Below, piece after piece: positions 33,955 through 42,274 of a stretch of DNA of 64,000 bases (positions within the stretch are counted from its first letter, which is position 1; each line of letters opens with the position of its first letter). A program made the position numbers and the translations under genes. Source of the stretch: Sediminivirga luteola (GTDB taxonomy: Bacteria > Actinomycetota > Actinomycetes > Actinomycetales > Brevibacteriaceae); contig NZ_BMFY01000014.1 of the NCBI RefSeq assembly GCF_014639315.1, positions 1,883 through 65,882 of the forward strand, given 5' to 3'. The notes beneath the pieces were generated by a model. The model was given only the letters and a program-made list of their open reading frames with translations. It had not been told where the DNA came from and did not search any database.

Positions 33955-36018
33955 TCACCACCCGGGATAGGGCTCTGTGTGATCGGGCGGGGGCAGTCCC
34001 AGCGTCTCGGCATGACGGCCCAGCAGCGAAGGATCGGGCGGCAGTGCCTCCGGAGCCGTCACATAGGCGCCGGGCAGCACGACGCGCCAGGCGCGCACAC
34101 CGGCGGCCGCCAGATCCGCGGTGGTCATGTCCACGCCGATCACCTGGAATCCGGCCGCGGCCGCCTGCTGCGCTGCCTCTCGCCAGGCCGGCGCCCCCTG
34201 CGCTCCGGTGACCGCATGGCCGGCTGATCCGGCGCCATCCGGCCCCGTGCCGGTACGCCGGCCAGCAGCCTCGGCCGCGGCCAGCCGGCCCCGCAGCAGT
34301 GCCTGCACATGCGGGTCCAGGGCACGCTGCAGCTGCATCATCGGTTCGAGCAGATCCCGGCCATCAGCGCGGTAGTCCTCCCGCCAGCGCCGGTCTTCCC
34401 GGTACGGGCGCAGCCCCGCGCTGCTGCCGCACAGGGAACCGGCCGGGTCGGCGATCTCGCGCGCGGAGACATACTGCAGGCCGGCGGTGGACAGGGCACG
34501 TTCCACTGCCTGCGCCATCGACGGTCCTGCGCCGTGGCCCACTACCGTCATGTCTCGTCCGGCATCGTGCAGCCGCACCAGGACACAGGGCCAGCTCCAC
34601 GGCGTCAGGATCCGCCACGCCGTGACCTCCAGTTCCCCGCCCGCCGAGCTTCCGGTGCCGGGAACGGTCCCGCCGGCACCGGGTCCCCCGGGTGTTCCCG
34701 CATCCGGACGCCGCCGCCCCCGGCCCTCCTGGGCCGCGCGCTCCGGCAGGCATGCGAGATCCACCGGCACCAGCCCGGCACCGCACCGCCACCACAGCTG
34801 GGCGGCGTGCGCCGCGAGCACCATCGACAGTCCCTCTTCAAGGGCGGCGGCTTCCGTGTCGCCGGCGCCCATGCCGAAGAAGTTCGACGGGTTCGTCAGC
34901 GGAGCCGGCCGCAGGCTCGGTGCGGTCCAGTCCATGCACGCCAGACTGAGCGGCACCCACAGCGGCGTCCCGGCCGCGAGGTCCCGGCCCGGGGTCCACA
35001 GGACTTCGGTCGTGCGCTGCCAGGGTATGAGCGGGCAGCCCGGTTCGCGGGTGAGCGCCGGATCGAACAGCGATGTCTGCTCCGGGTCCAGCGCGGCGTC
35101 GGCGAGCTCGTCCCAGCGGGCGCGCCGGAGCGGGATCTGCCGGAGATACTCGCTGGCGTAGAAGGCGCCCGCCCGGATCAGCCCTGGCCGGGAGCCCCGG
35201 TCCGGGCTGACATCGGGAACCAGGGCGTCAGGGCGCCACTCCGGATCCACGCGCTCCAGCGCCGAGAGGGCCCACTGCCGATGCCGCCAGTGATCCAGGG
35301 GCACCGGCAGGTAACCGAGTTCCGTGACCGCCAGCACCACGCCGGCATCCGGGTCCAGAAGATCCTCCGGCTGCCCGGGCGAGGTGTCGTGCCGGACCTG
35401 CTCGTCCGGCAGCGGCAGCACGGGGACCGGTCGCCAGCCACCGTCCTGCCAGCGCCACACGCCGGCAGCCTGTGCGGCGTCCGGCTCCAGTGGCACGCCC
35501 TCCCCTGCAGGGCCGCGGAACGGCGCCGCCGGGCTCTCCTCCAGCCGGGCAGAGCCTCCCGGCGATGCGACCGGTGCCGGAACCGTCGGTTCCGGGACGG
35601 GATCCAGTGGCAGGTGGAAGGGGGTGCGCAGCCATAGCGCCGCGCTCTCCGGTGCGGCTCCGGCCACCAGCCGGGACCTCAAGCGTGCCAGCAGCGCCGT
35701 CGTGGCGCCGCGCAGCAGGAATGCGCGCCCGAGCTGCACGATCACCAGCGTTCCTGGCGGGCCAGCGTCCTGCGCCGCCTCGACGCCGCCGTAGACGGGC
35801 ACGTCCCGGTGCCGGGCCCACTCCATCGCCGCACGCAATGCCGGCCAGGCGTCATCGGGTCCCAGCAGCCGCGCCGCGTCCCGGCCCGCCTCCGGCGGCC
35901 CGAGCAGCGCTTCGGCGCTGAGGCCGAGCCTGACGAGCCGCCCGGAACCGGCCAGTACGCACGAATCGTTGGCGGGGTACACCTCGGCGAACGGCTGGAT
36001 CGTATCGCGCTCGCTCAT
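33955..36018 (-). CDS. Degenerate YcaO-like protein of the RiPP locus
   Basis: A 687-residue paralogue of the YcaO protein encoded just upstream (37-bp gap, same strand). Aligned by eye the two share blocks such as EVLWTPGRDLAAGTPLWVPL against the partner's TEVHWVPSTSLSTGEEVLVP, the SNFFGMGAGD loop against NFCAFAGVAAG, and the C-terminal PYREDRRWREDYRADGRDLL against PWREDRRYLDDFRADMHDVD. However, the two ATP/Mg-binding ExxER helices are lost: the partner's AVGEAVERY and ALEEIVERH are IRAGAFYASEY and ALEEGLSMVLAAH here. It is therefore probably catalytically silent and may serve as a scaffold or precursor-binding partner, as non-catalytic partner proteins do in other YcaO systems. A long Gly/Pro-rich insert lies near residues 440-465. 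It is the last gene of the minus-strand arm. Confidence 0.75.
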   Translation of the reverse strand: MSERDTIQPFAEVYPANDSCVLAGSGRLVRLGLSAEALLGPPEAGRDAARLLGPDDAWPALRAAMEWARHRDVPVYGGVEAAQDAGPPGTLVIVQLGRAFLLRGATTALLARLRSRLVAGAAPESAALWLRTPFHLPLDPVPEPTVPAPVASPGGSARLEESPAAPFRGPAGEGVPLEPDAAQAAGVWRWQDGGWRPVPVLPLPDEQVRHDTSPGQPEDLLDPDAGVVLAVTELGYLPVPLDHWRHRQWALSALERVDPEWRPDALVPDVSPDRGSRPGLIRAGAFYASEYLRQIPLRRARWDELADAALDPEQTSLFDPALTREPGCPLIPWQRTTEVLWTPGRDLAAGTPLWVPLSLACMDWTAPSLRPAPLTNPSNFFGMGAGDTEAAALEEGLSMVLAAHAAQLWWRCGAGLVPVDLACLPERAAQEGRGRRRPDAGTPGGPGAGGTVPGTGSSAGGELEVTAWRILTPWSWPCVLVRLHDAGRDMTVVGHGAGPSMAQAVERALSTAGLQYVSAREIADPAGSLCGSSAGLRPYREDRRWREDYRADGRDLLEPMMQLQRALDPHVQALLRGRLAAAEAAGRRTGTGPDGAGSAGHAVTGAQGAPAWREAAQQAAAAGFQVIGVDMTTADLAAAGVRAWRVVLPGAYVTAPEALPPDPSLLGRHAETLGLPPPDHTEPYPGW

Positions 36019-36055
36019 CTTTCTTCTCGTCCTCGTCTGCCGCACCGGATCCCCG

Positions 36056-38305
36056 TCACGAGTGGGGCATCGGGAAGACGTTCAGCTCGTCCTCCGGCAG
36101 CGGGCTGTCCCGCCAGCCGAGCTCCACCGCCAGCTGCTGGACACGCTGCCGGCCCAGGTAGGGGAACGCCGCCGGCGAGTTGCCGATCGTCCCGGGCACG
36201 ATCACCCGCACCACGCGCATTCCGGTGCTGGCGATGTCCGGAGTGGTCAGGTCCGCGACGAGCACCTCGTATCCCCGGGCGTGGAAACGGTCCAGATAGG
36301 CCTGCAGCGACCGTGCCGGAAGCTCCTGGAAACCACCGGCGGCGACGGTGTGCTGCGGTCGCAGCAGCGTGCTCATCCGCTCCTCGGCCCGGGGATCCAG
36401 GTACACCTGCTGTTGCACCATCAGATCGTCCACATCGTGCATGTCCGCGCGGAAGTCGTCCAGATAGCGGCGGTCCTCGCGCCAGGGTTTGTAGGACCGG
36501 CCGGGCAGGGTGCCGGCGCGGATGGCCCGCCAGTAGGCACCGTCCTCGAGGAGCAGATCGCGGGCGCCCTCCTGCAGGGTGAGCGCCTCGGTCCATGCCT
36601 TGAGGGCAGCATCGGCGAAGGTGGCCCGCGCTGAGAAGCCGATGTGCACCAGCTGCTCCTGCCGGTCCCGGACGATTCCGGCGGCCACCGGGATGCCGAA
36701 CTCGTTCGGCAGGGAGATCACGGAGAACTCCTGCCCCTCGTGCGGGCCGATCCGCTCCAGCAGACCGGCGGTGTCGGCCAGCGGCAGCGGGTGGGCGTTC
36801 AGCCACCACGCCATCGTGATGTGCCGCTCGACGATCTCCTCCAGGGCGCTCATCACGGCGAAGTCGTAATCGGGTCCGGCGGCGACGCCCGCGAAAGCGC
36901 AGAAGTTGGTGTGCGGGGCGTGCGCGTAGGCGCCGATGAACCAGTTGACGTAGACCATGCTGGCCGGGACCAGCACCTCCTCCCCGGTGGACAGGGAGGT
37001 CGACGGCACCCAGTGGACCTCCGTCTCACGGGTGAACGGCGCGAAGGGGAAGCCCGGCGCAGCGTACTGCCGCTCGGAGAAGAGCACGAGGGACTCCGGA
37101 TCCAGGACGCGCACCGGTCCTCGCGCCAGGCTCCGGTGAGATCCGAAGCGCAGCGGCAGCGTGTCCAGGACGTTGGCGGCGTATCTTTCGACCGCCTCGC
37201 CCACCGCGGCCGGGGTGATGTCCTCCGGCGGAGCGAAGCCGCTGCCCTGGCAGGTGGTCGTATTGGACCACGGGGAGATGCGGCGCAGATCGGCGACATC
37301 GGACTGCACCGTCGTCAAGGCGGCGGGAACCCGGGGATGGTGCGAGATGTAGCGCGTCCTGGTGATGAGCCCGCACAGCGGAGAGACCAGATCGCCCGGT
37401 TCGTGCGGCATGCGATCCGGGATGCTGCTGCCTGGCAGCGGCAGGACCGGGTGCCGGCGTGGTGGTTCGCCCGGGACCAGGACATGCACCGTCTCGGGTT
37501 CGAGTCCGGCTGCGATCAGCTCCGCCACCTGGCCGACGGCAGCCCGGGCCGCCTGAGGCGCTGCGCCCAGGGAGGCGGGCGCCCGCAGGGCCCGGTGCAG
37601 GCGCGGGTCGCCCGCGGCGGCGTGCTCCCGGCCGGCGAAGTCCTCGTAGCCGGCCCAGGACCCCGCGCGTGCCCGTGGTCCCACGACGAGAGTGTGGAAG
37701 CGCGCCTCGACGCAGATCCACTCGACCCGGAGGTCGCCCAGGAACCGGTCGATGTCGGTGAACAGGGCGGCGTCGGGCTCTACGGCGCACCACAGTAGCG
37801 GCAGGCGCTCGCGGAAGGCTCGATATCCGGCGTGGACGTGGCTGCCCTCGTGGTAGGCCGTGCCGATGCCGAGATCGGCCAGCCCGGAACCGAGCTCGGC
37901 GGCGAGCTGCGGATCCCCCGCGAGCAGGAAGCCGGTGGCCTCGGAAAGGCGGGCGCCAGGCTGCGGTCCGGGGACACCGGAGGCGGCAGCCCGGGTGGCG
38001 GCGGTGCCGTTCCGGGACTGTTCCGTCGCCGGATCGGCATGGGTGCGCAGCAGGGTGCGCCAGGCGCGGTCATCGCCGTCGACCGCCTCATGGAGTGCTC
38101 TGCTGGCCCGGTCCCAGCCCTCCGGGAGTCCCTCGCGCTCTGCGGGTTCGTCCCAGGCGCGGAGGATCCTCGCCAGGGTCCAGGTGTCCAGGTCGACGGT
38201 GAAATGCCGGCCCATCCGGGTGGAGACGAGGGACTGCCCGCGGTGCAAGGTTCTCAGCTCGGCCCGTAGGCCGTCACCGGGGATGCCTGGACGTAGGGGG
38301 CTCAA
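36056..38305 (-). CDS. YcaO-domain RiPP-modifying enzyme with E1-like N-terminal region
   Basis: A 749-residue fused protein. Residues 1-330 resemble the E1-like leader-binding part of fused cyclodehydratases (TLVVGPRARAGSWAGYEDF sits where VGPxxxPGxxxCxxC is usual), but the zinc-binding Cys residues are replaced. Residues 330-749 are a YcaO domain with SNTTTCQGSGFAPPED, helix one AVGEAVERY (E373/R374) and helix two ALEEIVERH (E493/R494), the ATP-Mg ligands of YcaO enzymes. YcaO proteins activate a backbone amide with ATP to make azolines, thioamides or amidines. The C-terminus ends NVFPMPHS rather than PxPxP. Translation starts at TTG 38305 with AAAGGA upstream; the small precursor gene lies 93 bp before it. 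Product chemistry is not predictable because the core has no Cys. Confidence 0.8.
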   Translation of the reverse strand: MSPLRPGIPGDGLRAELRTLHRGQSLVSTRMGRHFTVDLDTWTLARILRAWDEPAEREGLPEGWDRASRALHEAVDGDDRAWRTLLRTHADPATEQSRNGTAATRAAASGVPGPQPGARLSEATGFLLAGDPQLAAELGSGLADLGIGTAYHEGSHVHAGYRAFRERLPLLWCAVEPDAALFTDIDRFLGDLRVEWICVEARFHTLVVGPRARAGSWAGYEDFAGREHAAAGDPRLHRALRAPASLGAAPQAARAAVGQVAELIAAGLEPETVHVLVPGEPPRRHPVLPLPGSSIPDRMPHEPGDLVSPLCGLITRTRYISHHPRVPAALTTVQSDVADLRRISPWSNTTTCQGSGFAPPEDITPAAVGEAVERYAANVLDTLPLRFGSHRSLARGPVRVLDPESLVLFSERQYAAPGFPFAPFTRETEVHWVPSTSLSTGEEVLVPASMVYVNWFIGAYAHAPHTNFCAFAGVAAGPDYDFAVMSALEEIVERHITMAWWLNAHPLPLADTAGLLERIGPHEGQEFSVISLPNEFGIPVAAGIVRDRQEQLVHIGFSARATFADAALKAWTEALTLQEGARDLLLEDGAYWRAIRAGTLPGRSYKPWREDRRYLDDFRADMHDVDDLMVQQQVYLDPRAEERMSTLLRPQHTVAAGGFQELPARSLQAYLDRFHARGYEVLVADLTTPDIASTGMRVVRVIVPGTIGNSPAAFPYLGRQRVQQLAVELGWRDSPLPEDELNVFPMPHS

Positions 38306-38331
38306 GGGGGAGTCCTTTCATAGGGCGAGCG

Positions 38332-38386
38332 CCCGGTCGCGGGGCTGTGCGAGTGCGATATGGAAGATGTGCACCCCGCGACCGGG
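38332..38386 (-). terminator. Hairpin between precursor and YcaO genes
   Basis: CCCGGTCGCGGGG (38332-38344) and CCCCGCGACCGGG (38374-38386) are perfect 13-bp arms separated by 29 nt. It sits right after the precursor stop on the minus strand and has no clean U-tract. A partial terminator or mRNA-stabilising stem here would raise precursor over enzyme levels, a common design in RiPP operons. The TTG start of the next gene points the same way. Confidence 0.6.
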
Positions 38387-38398
38387 CTTCATGGGGCA

Positions 38399-38509
38399 TC
38401 AGCTCCAGGCGAACGCCGCGACGGCATGCCCGTGGTGATGCGAGTTGGGAGCGAGGATCTGCTCCGGGGTCTCGTTGAGGTTGACCTCTTCAATGACCAG
38501 GTTCTCCAT
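38399..38509 (-). CDS. RiPP precursor peptide with His-rich core (36 aa)
   Basis: A 36-residue open frame. The acidic N-terminal part (MENLVIEEVNLNETPEQILA) looks like a leader peptide, and the C-terminal 15 residues, NSHHHGHAVAAFAWS, look like a core with four His in a HHHGH cluster and no Cys. A near-ideal ribosome site, AAAGGAGGTG, lies 7 nt upstream of ATG 38509. The start lies inside the last 20 bp of the upstream exporter gene, so translation is coupled. It stands directly between an exporter and a YcaO enzyme, the classic site of a RiPP precursor. Too short for routine gene calling. Modification and cleavage sites are inferred, not seen. Confidence 0.75.
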   Translation of the reverse strand: MENLVIEEVNLNETPEQILAPNSHHHGHAVAAFAWS

Positions 38510-40292
38510 GGGTGGCACCTCCTTTCTCATCTGCTGCGCGCCCGCCGGGTGCGGGCGGAGGATCGGGAAGCTGCGACGCCAGCAGACCGCGGTAGTCCTC
38601 GCGGTGCAGCAGCTCTTCATGGGTGCCCTGGGCGCGGACCCGGCCGGCGGCCAGGAACAGGACCGCGTCGGCGGCCTCGATGGAGCGGAGACGGTGGGCG
38701 ATGAGGACGGTGGTGCGGTCTGCCCGGGCCAGACGCAGCTCGGTCAGGATGCGTTCTTCGAGTTCGGGATCGAGACTGGCGAGGGATTCGTCCAGGACGA
38801 GGATCTCCGGATCGCGCAGGAACGCCCGGGCCAGTCCGAGCCGCTGGCGCTCACCGCCGGAGAGCCCTTCGCCGCGGTCCCCTGGGAGGCCGTCGAGGCC
38901 GTCGGGAAGAACGCCGATGCGTTCGGCCAGCGCCGCCCGCCGCAGTGCGGACCAGAGCGCCTCATCGCCGGCTGCCGGATCGGCCAGGCGGAGGTTGGTG
39001 CGGACGCTGCTGGCGAAGACGAAGGAGTCCTGGGGGATCAGGGCGACGAGCCGCCTGAGCTCGTCCGGCTCCAGGGTGCGGGCATCGTGTCCGTCCACCC
39101 GGACCACCCCGTCGTTGGGGTCTGCGAAACGCAGCATGAGACTGCCCAGGGTTGATTTCCCGGCGCCGGATTCCCCGACGATCGCGAGGGTCTGTCCCCG
39201 TGGCACCTGGAAGGAGACACCGTCCAGGACGGCGGGGCCGCCGGGGAAGCTGAACCGCACATCCGCGAATTCGAGCGCCGGGGCGCTGTCCGCCCTCCCG
39301 GCGGACGGTGGCGGGGCTGTCTCCAGCGCATGATCGAGAGGATCGGGAAGATCCAGGATCTCCAGCACCCGGCTGCTGGCGGCGGAGATCTCGCCGATCC
39401 GCGCCAGGATCCCGGCGAGACCCATCACCGGGTTGAGCGCGGCCATGGCGAGGCCGCTCAGGGTGGGCAGCAGCAGAAGCGGGATCTCTCCGGCCTGGAA
39501 CGCCAGCGCCAGCAGCACCAGGAGCGAGGTCGCCGCCAGGATCACCTCGACGAGCGCCCCCTCGCCGCCCCGCAGCCAGGCGATGCGTGCTTTCACGCGC
39601 TGGATGCCGGCGGTGCCGTCTTTCAGCTGCTGCTGCAGCGCATCGGTGCGGCCACGGCTGAGCAGCTCGGCGATCGACTGGATGCCGTCCAGAGCGGTGA
39701 CCGCGAGGGCTCCGGTGCGTTCGCGCAGCTCGGTCCCCGCCTGACGTTGCCGGCGCTGGAAGACCGCCGGGACGAGCACCAGGAGCACGGCCGGGAGGAG
39801 CAGCAGGAGCGCCTGCGGACCGGTCAGGGCCGTGAGGACGCCGATGAGCACGCTGGGCGTGATCAGCGCCGCCAGCGCCGCTCCGAGGGTGTGCGCGAAA
39901 AACCACTCCAGGGTTTCCACGTCTCCCATCGCGCGGGCCACCACGTCCCCGGTCCGCCGCCGTCCCAGCCCCATCGGCGCGGCCCGTTCGATGGCGCGGT
40001 GGACGTCCTTGCGGAGGCCGCCGAGCACGCGGTAGGCGAAGGCGTGGGAGAACCAGCTCTCCAGCCAGACGAACAGCCCGTGCGCCAGCATCGCCGCCCC
40101 CGCGGCCAGCAGCAATGCCGCGACCACGCCGCCGCCTGCCGCCAGTACGGTACTGGTCACGGCAAGGGAGGACAGGGCGAGCGAAGCGGCCAGGGTCAGC
40201 TGCAACGCGACGATGCAGGCTACGGATACGGCGAAGTCGCGTCCCCGTCGGATACGGCGCAGCAGCGCGACGACCGGCGTCAGCGTGTTCAT
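38490..40292 (-). CDS. CydC-like ABC exporter half-transporter
   Basis: A 600-residue protein with six N-terminal membrane helices followed by an ABC ATPase. The ATPase has Walker A VGESGAGKST near residue 385, LSGGERQRLGLARAFL and LVLDESLASLDPELEERIL. The membrane domain (YRVLGGLRKDVHRAIERAAP, GDVVARAMGDVETLEWFF) is of the CydC type. In CydDC the pair exports cysteine/glutathione for cytochrome bd assembly; no cydAB genes are here, and the gene sits in front of a RiPP precursor, so the pair more likely exports the peptide product. ATG 40292 overlaps the CydD-like gene's stop by 4 bp and has a GGAGG ribosome site. Confidence 0.82.
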   Translation of the reverse strand: MNTLTPVVALLRRIRRGRDFAVSVACIVALQLTLAASLALSSLAVTSTVLAAGGGVVAALLLAAGAAMLAHGLFVWLESWFSHAFAYRVLGGLRKDVHRAIERAAPMGLGRRRTGDVVARAMGDVETLEWFFAHTLGAALAALITPSVLIGVLTALTGPQALLLLLPAVLLVLVPAVFQRRQRQAGTELRERTGALAVTALDGIQSIAELLSRGRTDALQQQLKDGTAGIQRVKARIAWLRGGEGALVEVILAATSLLVLLALAFQAGEIPLLLLPTLSGLAMAALNPVMGLAGILARIGEISAASSRVLEILDLPDPLDHALETAPPPSAGRADSAPALEFADVRFSFPGGPAVLDGVSFQVPRGQTLAIVGESGAGKSTLGSLMLRFADPNDGVVRVDGHDARTLEPDELRRLVALIPQDSFVFASSVRTNLRLADPAAGDEALWSALRRAALAERIGVLPDGLDGLPGDRGEGLSGGERQRLGLARAFLRDPEILVLDESLASLDPELEERILTELRLARADRTTVLIAHRLRSIEAADAVLFLAAGRVRAQGTHEELLHREDYRGLLASQLPDPPPAPGGRAADEKGGATHGEPGH

Positions 40293-42199
40293 GCCAGCAC
40301 CTCCTGCCCGCTGCCGGTCGCCTGCAGCCGGCCTCCTCCCAGCCGGATGGCGTGCGCGGCCCCGGTGACGGCGGCCGGCCGGTGAGTGATGACGACGAGG
40401 GTGCTGCCGGGCAGGAATTCGCGGATGCCGGCCAGGACGCGTTCTTCCCGGGCGGCGTCCAGCGCGCTCGTGGCCTCGTCCAGGATGAGCAATTGCGGCC
40501 GGGAGACCAGGGCTCGGGCGATGGCGAGGCGCTGGCGCTGGCCGCCGGAGAGGTTGGTGCCGCGTTCGGCTACCGGCAGATCCAGCACCTCGGAGCCGGT
40601 GGCGCCCTGGAGGCTCTCCAGCCCGGCGGCGCGCAGAGCCGCCGTCAGCCACTCGTCGCCGGCGGTGCGCCCGCCGTCCTGGTCCGCGGGGCCGCTTTCG
40701 GCGCCGAGCACCTCACGGACCGTGCCGGCCGGGCACGAGGCGCCCTGCCCGACGAGTGCCAGCCGTCTGCGCAGGACCCTTTCGGGGATGGCCTGCAGCG
40801 GGACCCCGCCGATCCGGATGCTTCCGCGTTCCGGCAGGGCGAAGCGTGCCAGCAGGCCCGCCAGCGTGGATTTCCCGGAGCCGGAGGCGCCGATGATGAC
40901 ATTGAGTTCACCGCCGTGCAGGCGGACGGTCAGTCCCGCCAGCGCGGGTGCGGGTGCTTCGTGCTGCCCGGCGTGGGCTTCGGTGCCGTGTTCCGGCCCG
41001 TGCCCGGGTTCGTGCTCAGCTCCGGGTTCAATTCCGGCTTCAACTCCGGGTTCTACTCCGGGCGGGTCGGCGAATGCGAATGTCACGGAATCGACCTCCA
41101 CATCGGCGGCGAGGTCCGGCTCCGCACCAGCGCCGTCGCACTGCGTCCCCAGGGTGCCGCTCGCTTCTGGGGCGTCGCTCGGGGGAGCTGCCTGACGTGC
41201 CAGCCGCGCGTACGGGGTGCCCTCGGCGAGGAAACGCTGGATCCCGGCGGCGGCGAACCCGCCCAGGTAGCCGGCATGCCAGTGCGCGGACAGCTCGCGG
41301 AAGGGGCGGTACATCTCCGCGGAGACCAGCAGGATCGGGAACAGCGCGAGAGGGTCGAGGGCTCCGGCCCGGACCTGCCAGATGCCCACCGCCAGCCCGA
41401 TGAGGGGACCGGCGACGTGCGCGGTGGCGGTGAGTCCGCTCTCGACCAGGGAGAGCTTCATCTGACGCATGGTGGAACTCAGCAACCGGTCCGACGCCGC
41501 CTCGAGCTCGCCCTGGCGCCGGCGTGCGGCGCCGAGCGCTTTGAGGGTCGTCATGCCCTGCATCGAGTCGACGATCTCCGCGTTGAGGGTCTCATAGGCG
41601 TCCCAGTGCTCCCCGCCCCTGCTGGCCAGGATGCGGTCCCATGCCCGGGGAAGGATCACCACGCCCAGGCCGCCCAGCAGCAGCGCGCCGCCCACCCAGG
41701 GACTGACCAGGAGAAGCCATGTCCCGGCCGCCAGGACGGTCATCACGGTGACCGCGATCTGGGGCAGGTACCTGCCGTAGAACGGCTCCAGGTTCTCCAC
41801 CCCCTCGGAGAACAGCGTCTGCAGCCGGCCCGAGCGCGATCCGCTGAGCCCGAAGGGACCCAGATCAGCCACGCGCTGTCCCATCGCCTCCCTCAGCCGG
41901 GTCTTGTACCGGCGGCCCAGGCGGTTCACCTCCGCCTCCCGCAGCAGCACCAGGAGCGGGCGCAACGCCAGCAGGACGACCAGCCCCGCCAGCAGGGCAC
42001 CCAGCAGGCGCAGCCACCCGGCGGGGTCCAGGGACCCGGGCGCGTCCACGCTGAAGATCGCGATGAACACCTGGGCGCTGAGCCACGCGCTGCCCAGGTA
42101 GGTCACCGAAACGGCCAATCCCAGGGCGATCACCGGTACCAGGGAGAGCGGTCGCAGGCCGGCGGTGCGCATCAGGGCCAGGGGAGCGGGGAGCGTCAT
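40289..42199 (-). CDS. CydD-like ABC exporter half-transporter with His-rich linker
   Basis: A 636-residue half-transporter. The membrane domain carries CydD-like GPFGLSGSRSGRLQTLFSEG and EPFYGRYLPQIAVTV; the ATPase has IGASGSGKST, LSGGQRQRLAIARAL and LLILDEATSALD. Between them (about residues 375-415) lies a low-complexity linker of PGVEPG units followed by a His/Glu cluster (EHEPGHGPEHGTEAHAGQHE) that could bind a metal ion. It forms a heterodimer with the CydC-like protein, whose gene overlaps it by 4 bp. It is the first gene of the minus-strand arm, reading away from the Fur/Zur-like box. The ribosome site (GAGAAAG) is weak. Confidence 0.82.
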   Translation of the reverse strand: MTLPAPLALMRTAGLRPLSLVPVIALGLAVSVTYLGSAWLSAQVFIAIFSVDAPGSLDPAGWLRLLGALLAGLVVLLALRPLLVLLREAEVNRLGRRYKTRLREAMGQRVADLGPFGLSGSRSGRLQTLFSEGVENLEPFYGRYLPQIAVTVMTVLAAGTWLLLVSPWVGGALLLGGLGVVILPRAWDRILASRGGEHWDAYETLNAEIVDSMQGMTTLKALGAARRRQGELEAASDRLLSSTMRQMKLSLVESGLTATAHVAGPLIGLAVGIWQVRAGALDPLALFPILLVSAEMYRPFRELSAHWHAGYLGGFAAAGIQRFLAEGTPYARLARQAAPPSDAPEASGTLGTQCDGAGAEPDLAADVEVDSVTFAFADPPGVEPGVEAGIEPGAEHEPGHGPEHGTEAHAGQHEAPAPALAGLTVRLHGGELNVIIGASGSGKSTLAGLLARFALPERGSIRIGGVPLQAIPERVLRRRLALVGQGASCPAGTVREVLGAESGPADQDGGRTAGDEWLTAALRAAGLESLQGATGSEVLDLPVAERGTNLSGGQRQRLAIARALVSRPQLLILDEATSALDAAREERVLAGIREFLPGSTLVVITHRPAAVTGAAHAIRLGGGRLQATGSGQEVLA

Positions 42200-42230
42200 G
42201 GATGGCTTTCTCGTCCGATTGGTGTAAAAC

Positions 42231-42245
42231 TGAGAACCGTTATCA
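42231..42245. promoter_or_regulatory. Fur/Zur-type 7-1-7 dyad between the two arms of the RiPP locus
   Basis: TGAGAACCGTTATCA is a 7-1-7 inverted repeat (6 of 7 arm positions symmetric) that fits the Fur-family pattern TGAnAAn-n-nTTnTCA; actinobacterial Zur boxes are of this form. It is centred in the 75-bp gap between the exporter arm (minus) and the importer arm (plus). On the minus strand it overlaps a TTGATA -35-like element, and on the plus strand an AATAAT -10-like element follows directly, so a bound repressor would silence both arms. Actinobacterial iron regulators are mostly DtxR/IdeR with a different box, so zinc control is favoured. Confidence 0.6.
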
Positions 42246-42274
42246 ATAATTCGTGCACGGAGGGAGGATGTCAA

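Noticed and set aside
38490..42199. CydDC for cytochrome bd assembly
   Set aside because: No cydA or cydB is adjacent, and the pair is coupled to the precursor and YcaO genes, so a role in peptide export is preferred; a dual role remains possible.
42231..42245. DtxR/IdeR iron box
   Set aside because: The site does not match the TTAGGTTAGSCTAACCTAA pattern; the 7-1-7 Fur/Zur pattern fits better.
40115..42274. Long plus-strand frame running into the FecCD permease
   Set aside because: Its first 720 codons are antisense to the two exporter genes; the ribosome site at 42259 marks the real beginning.
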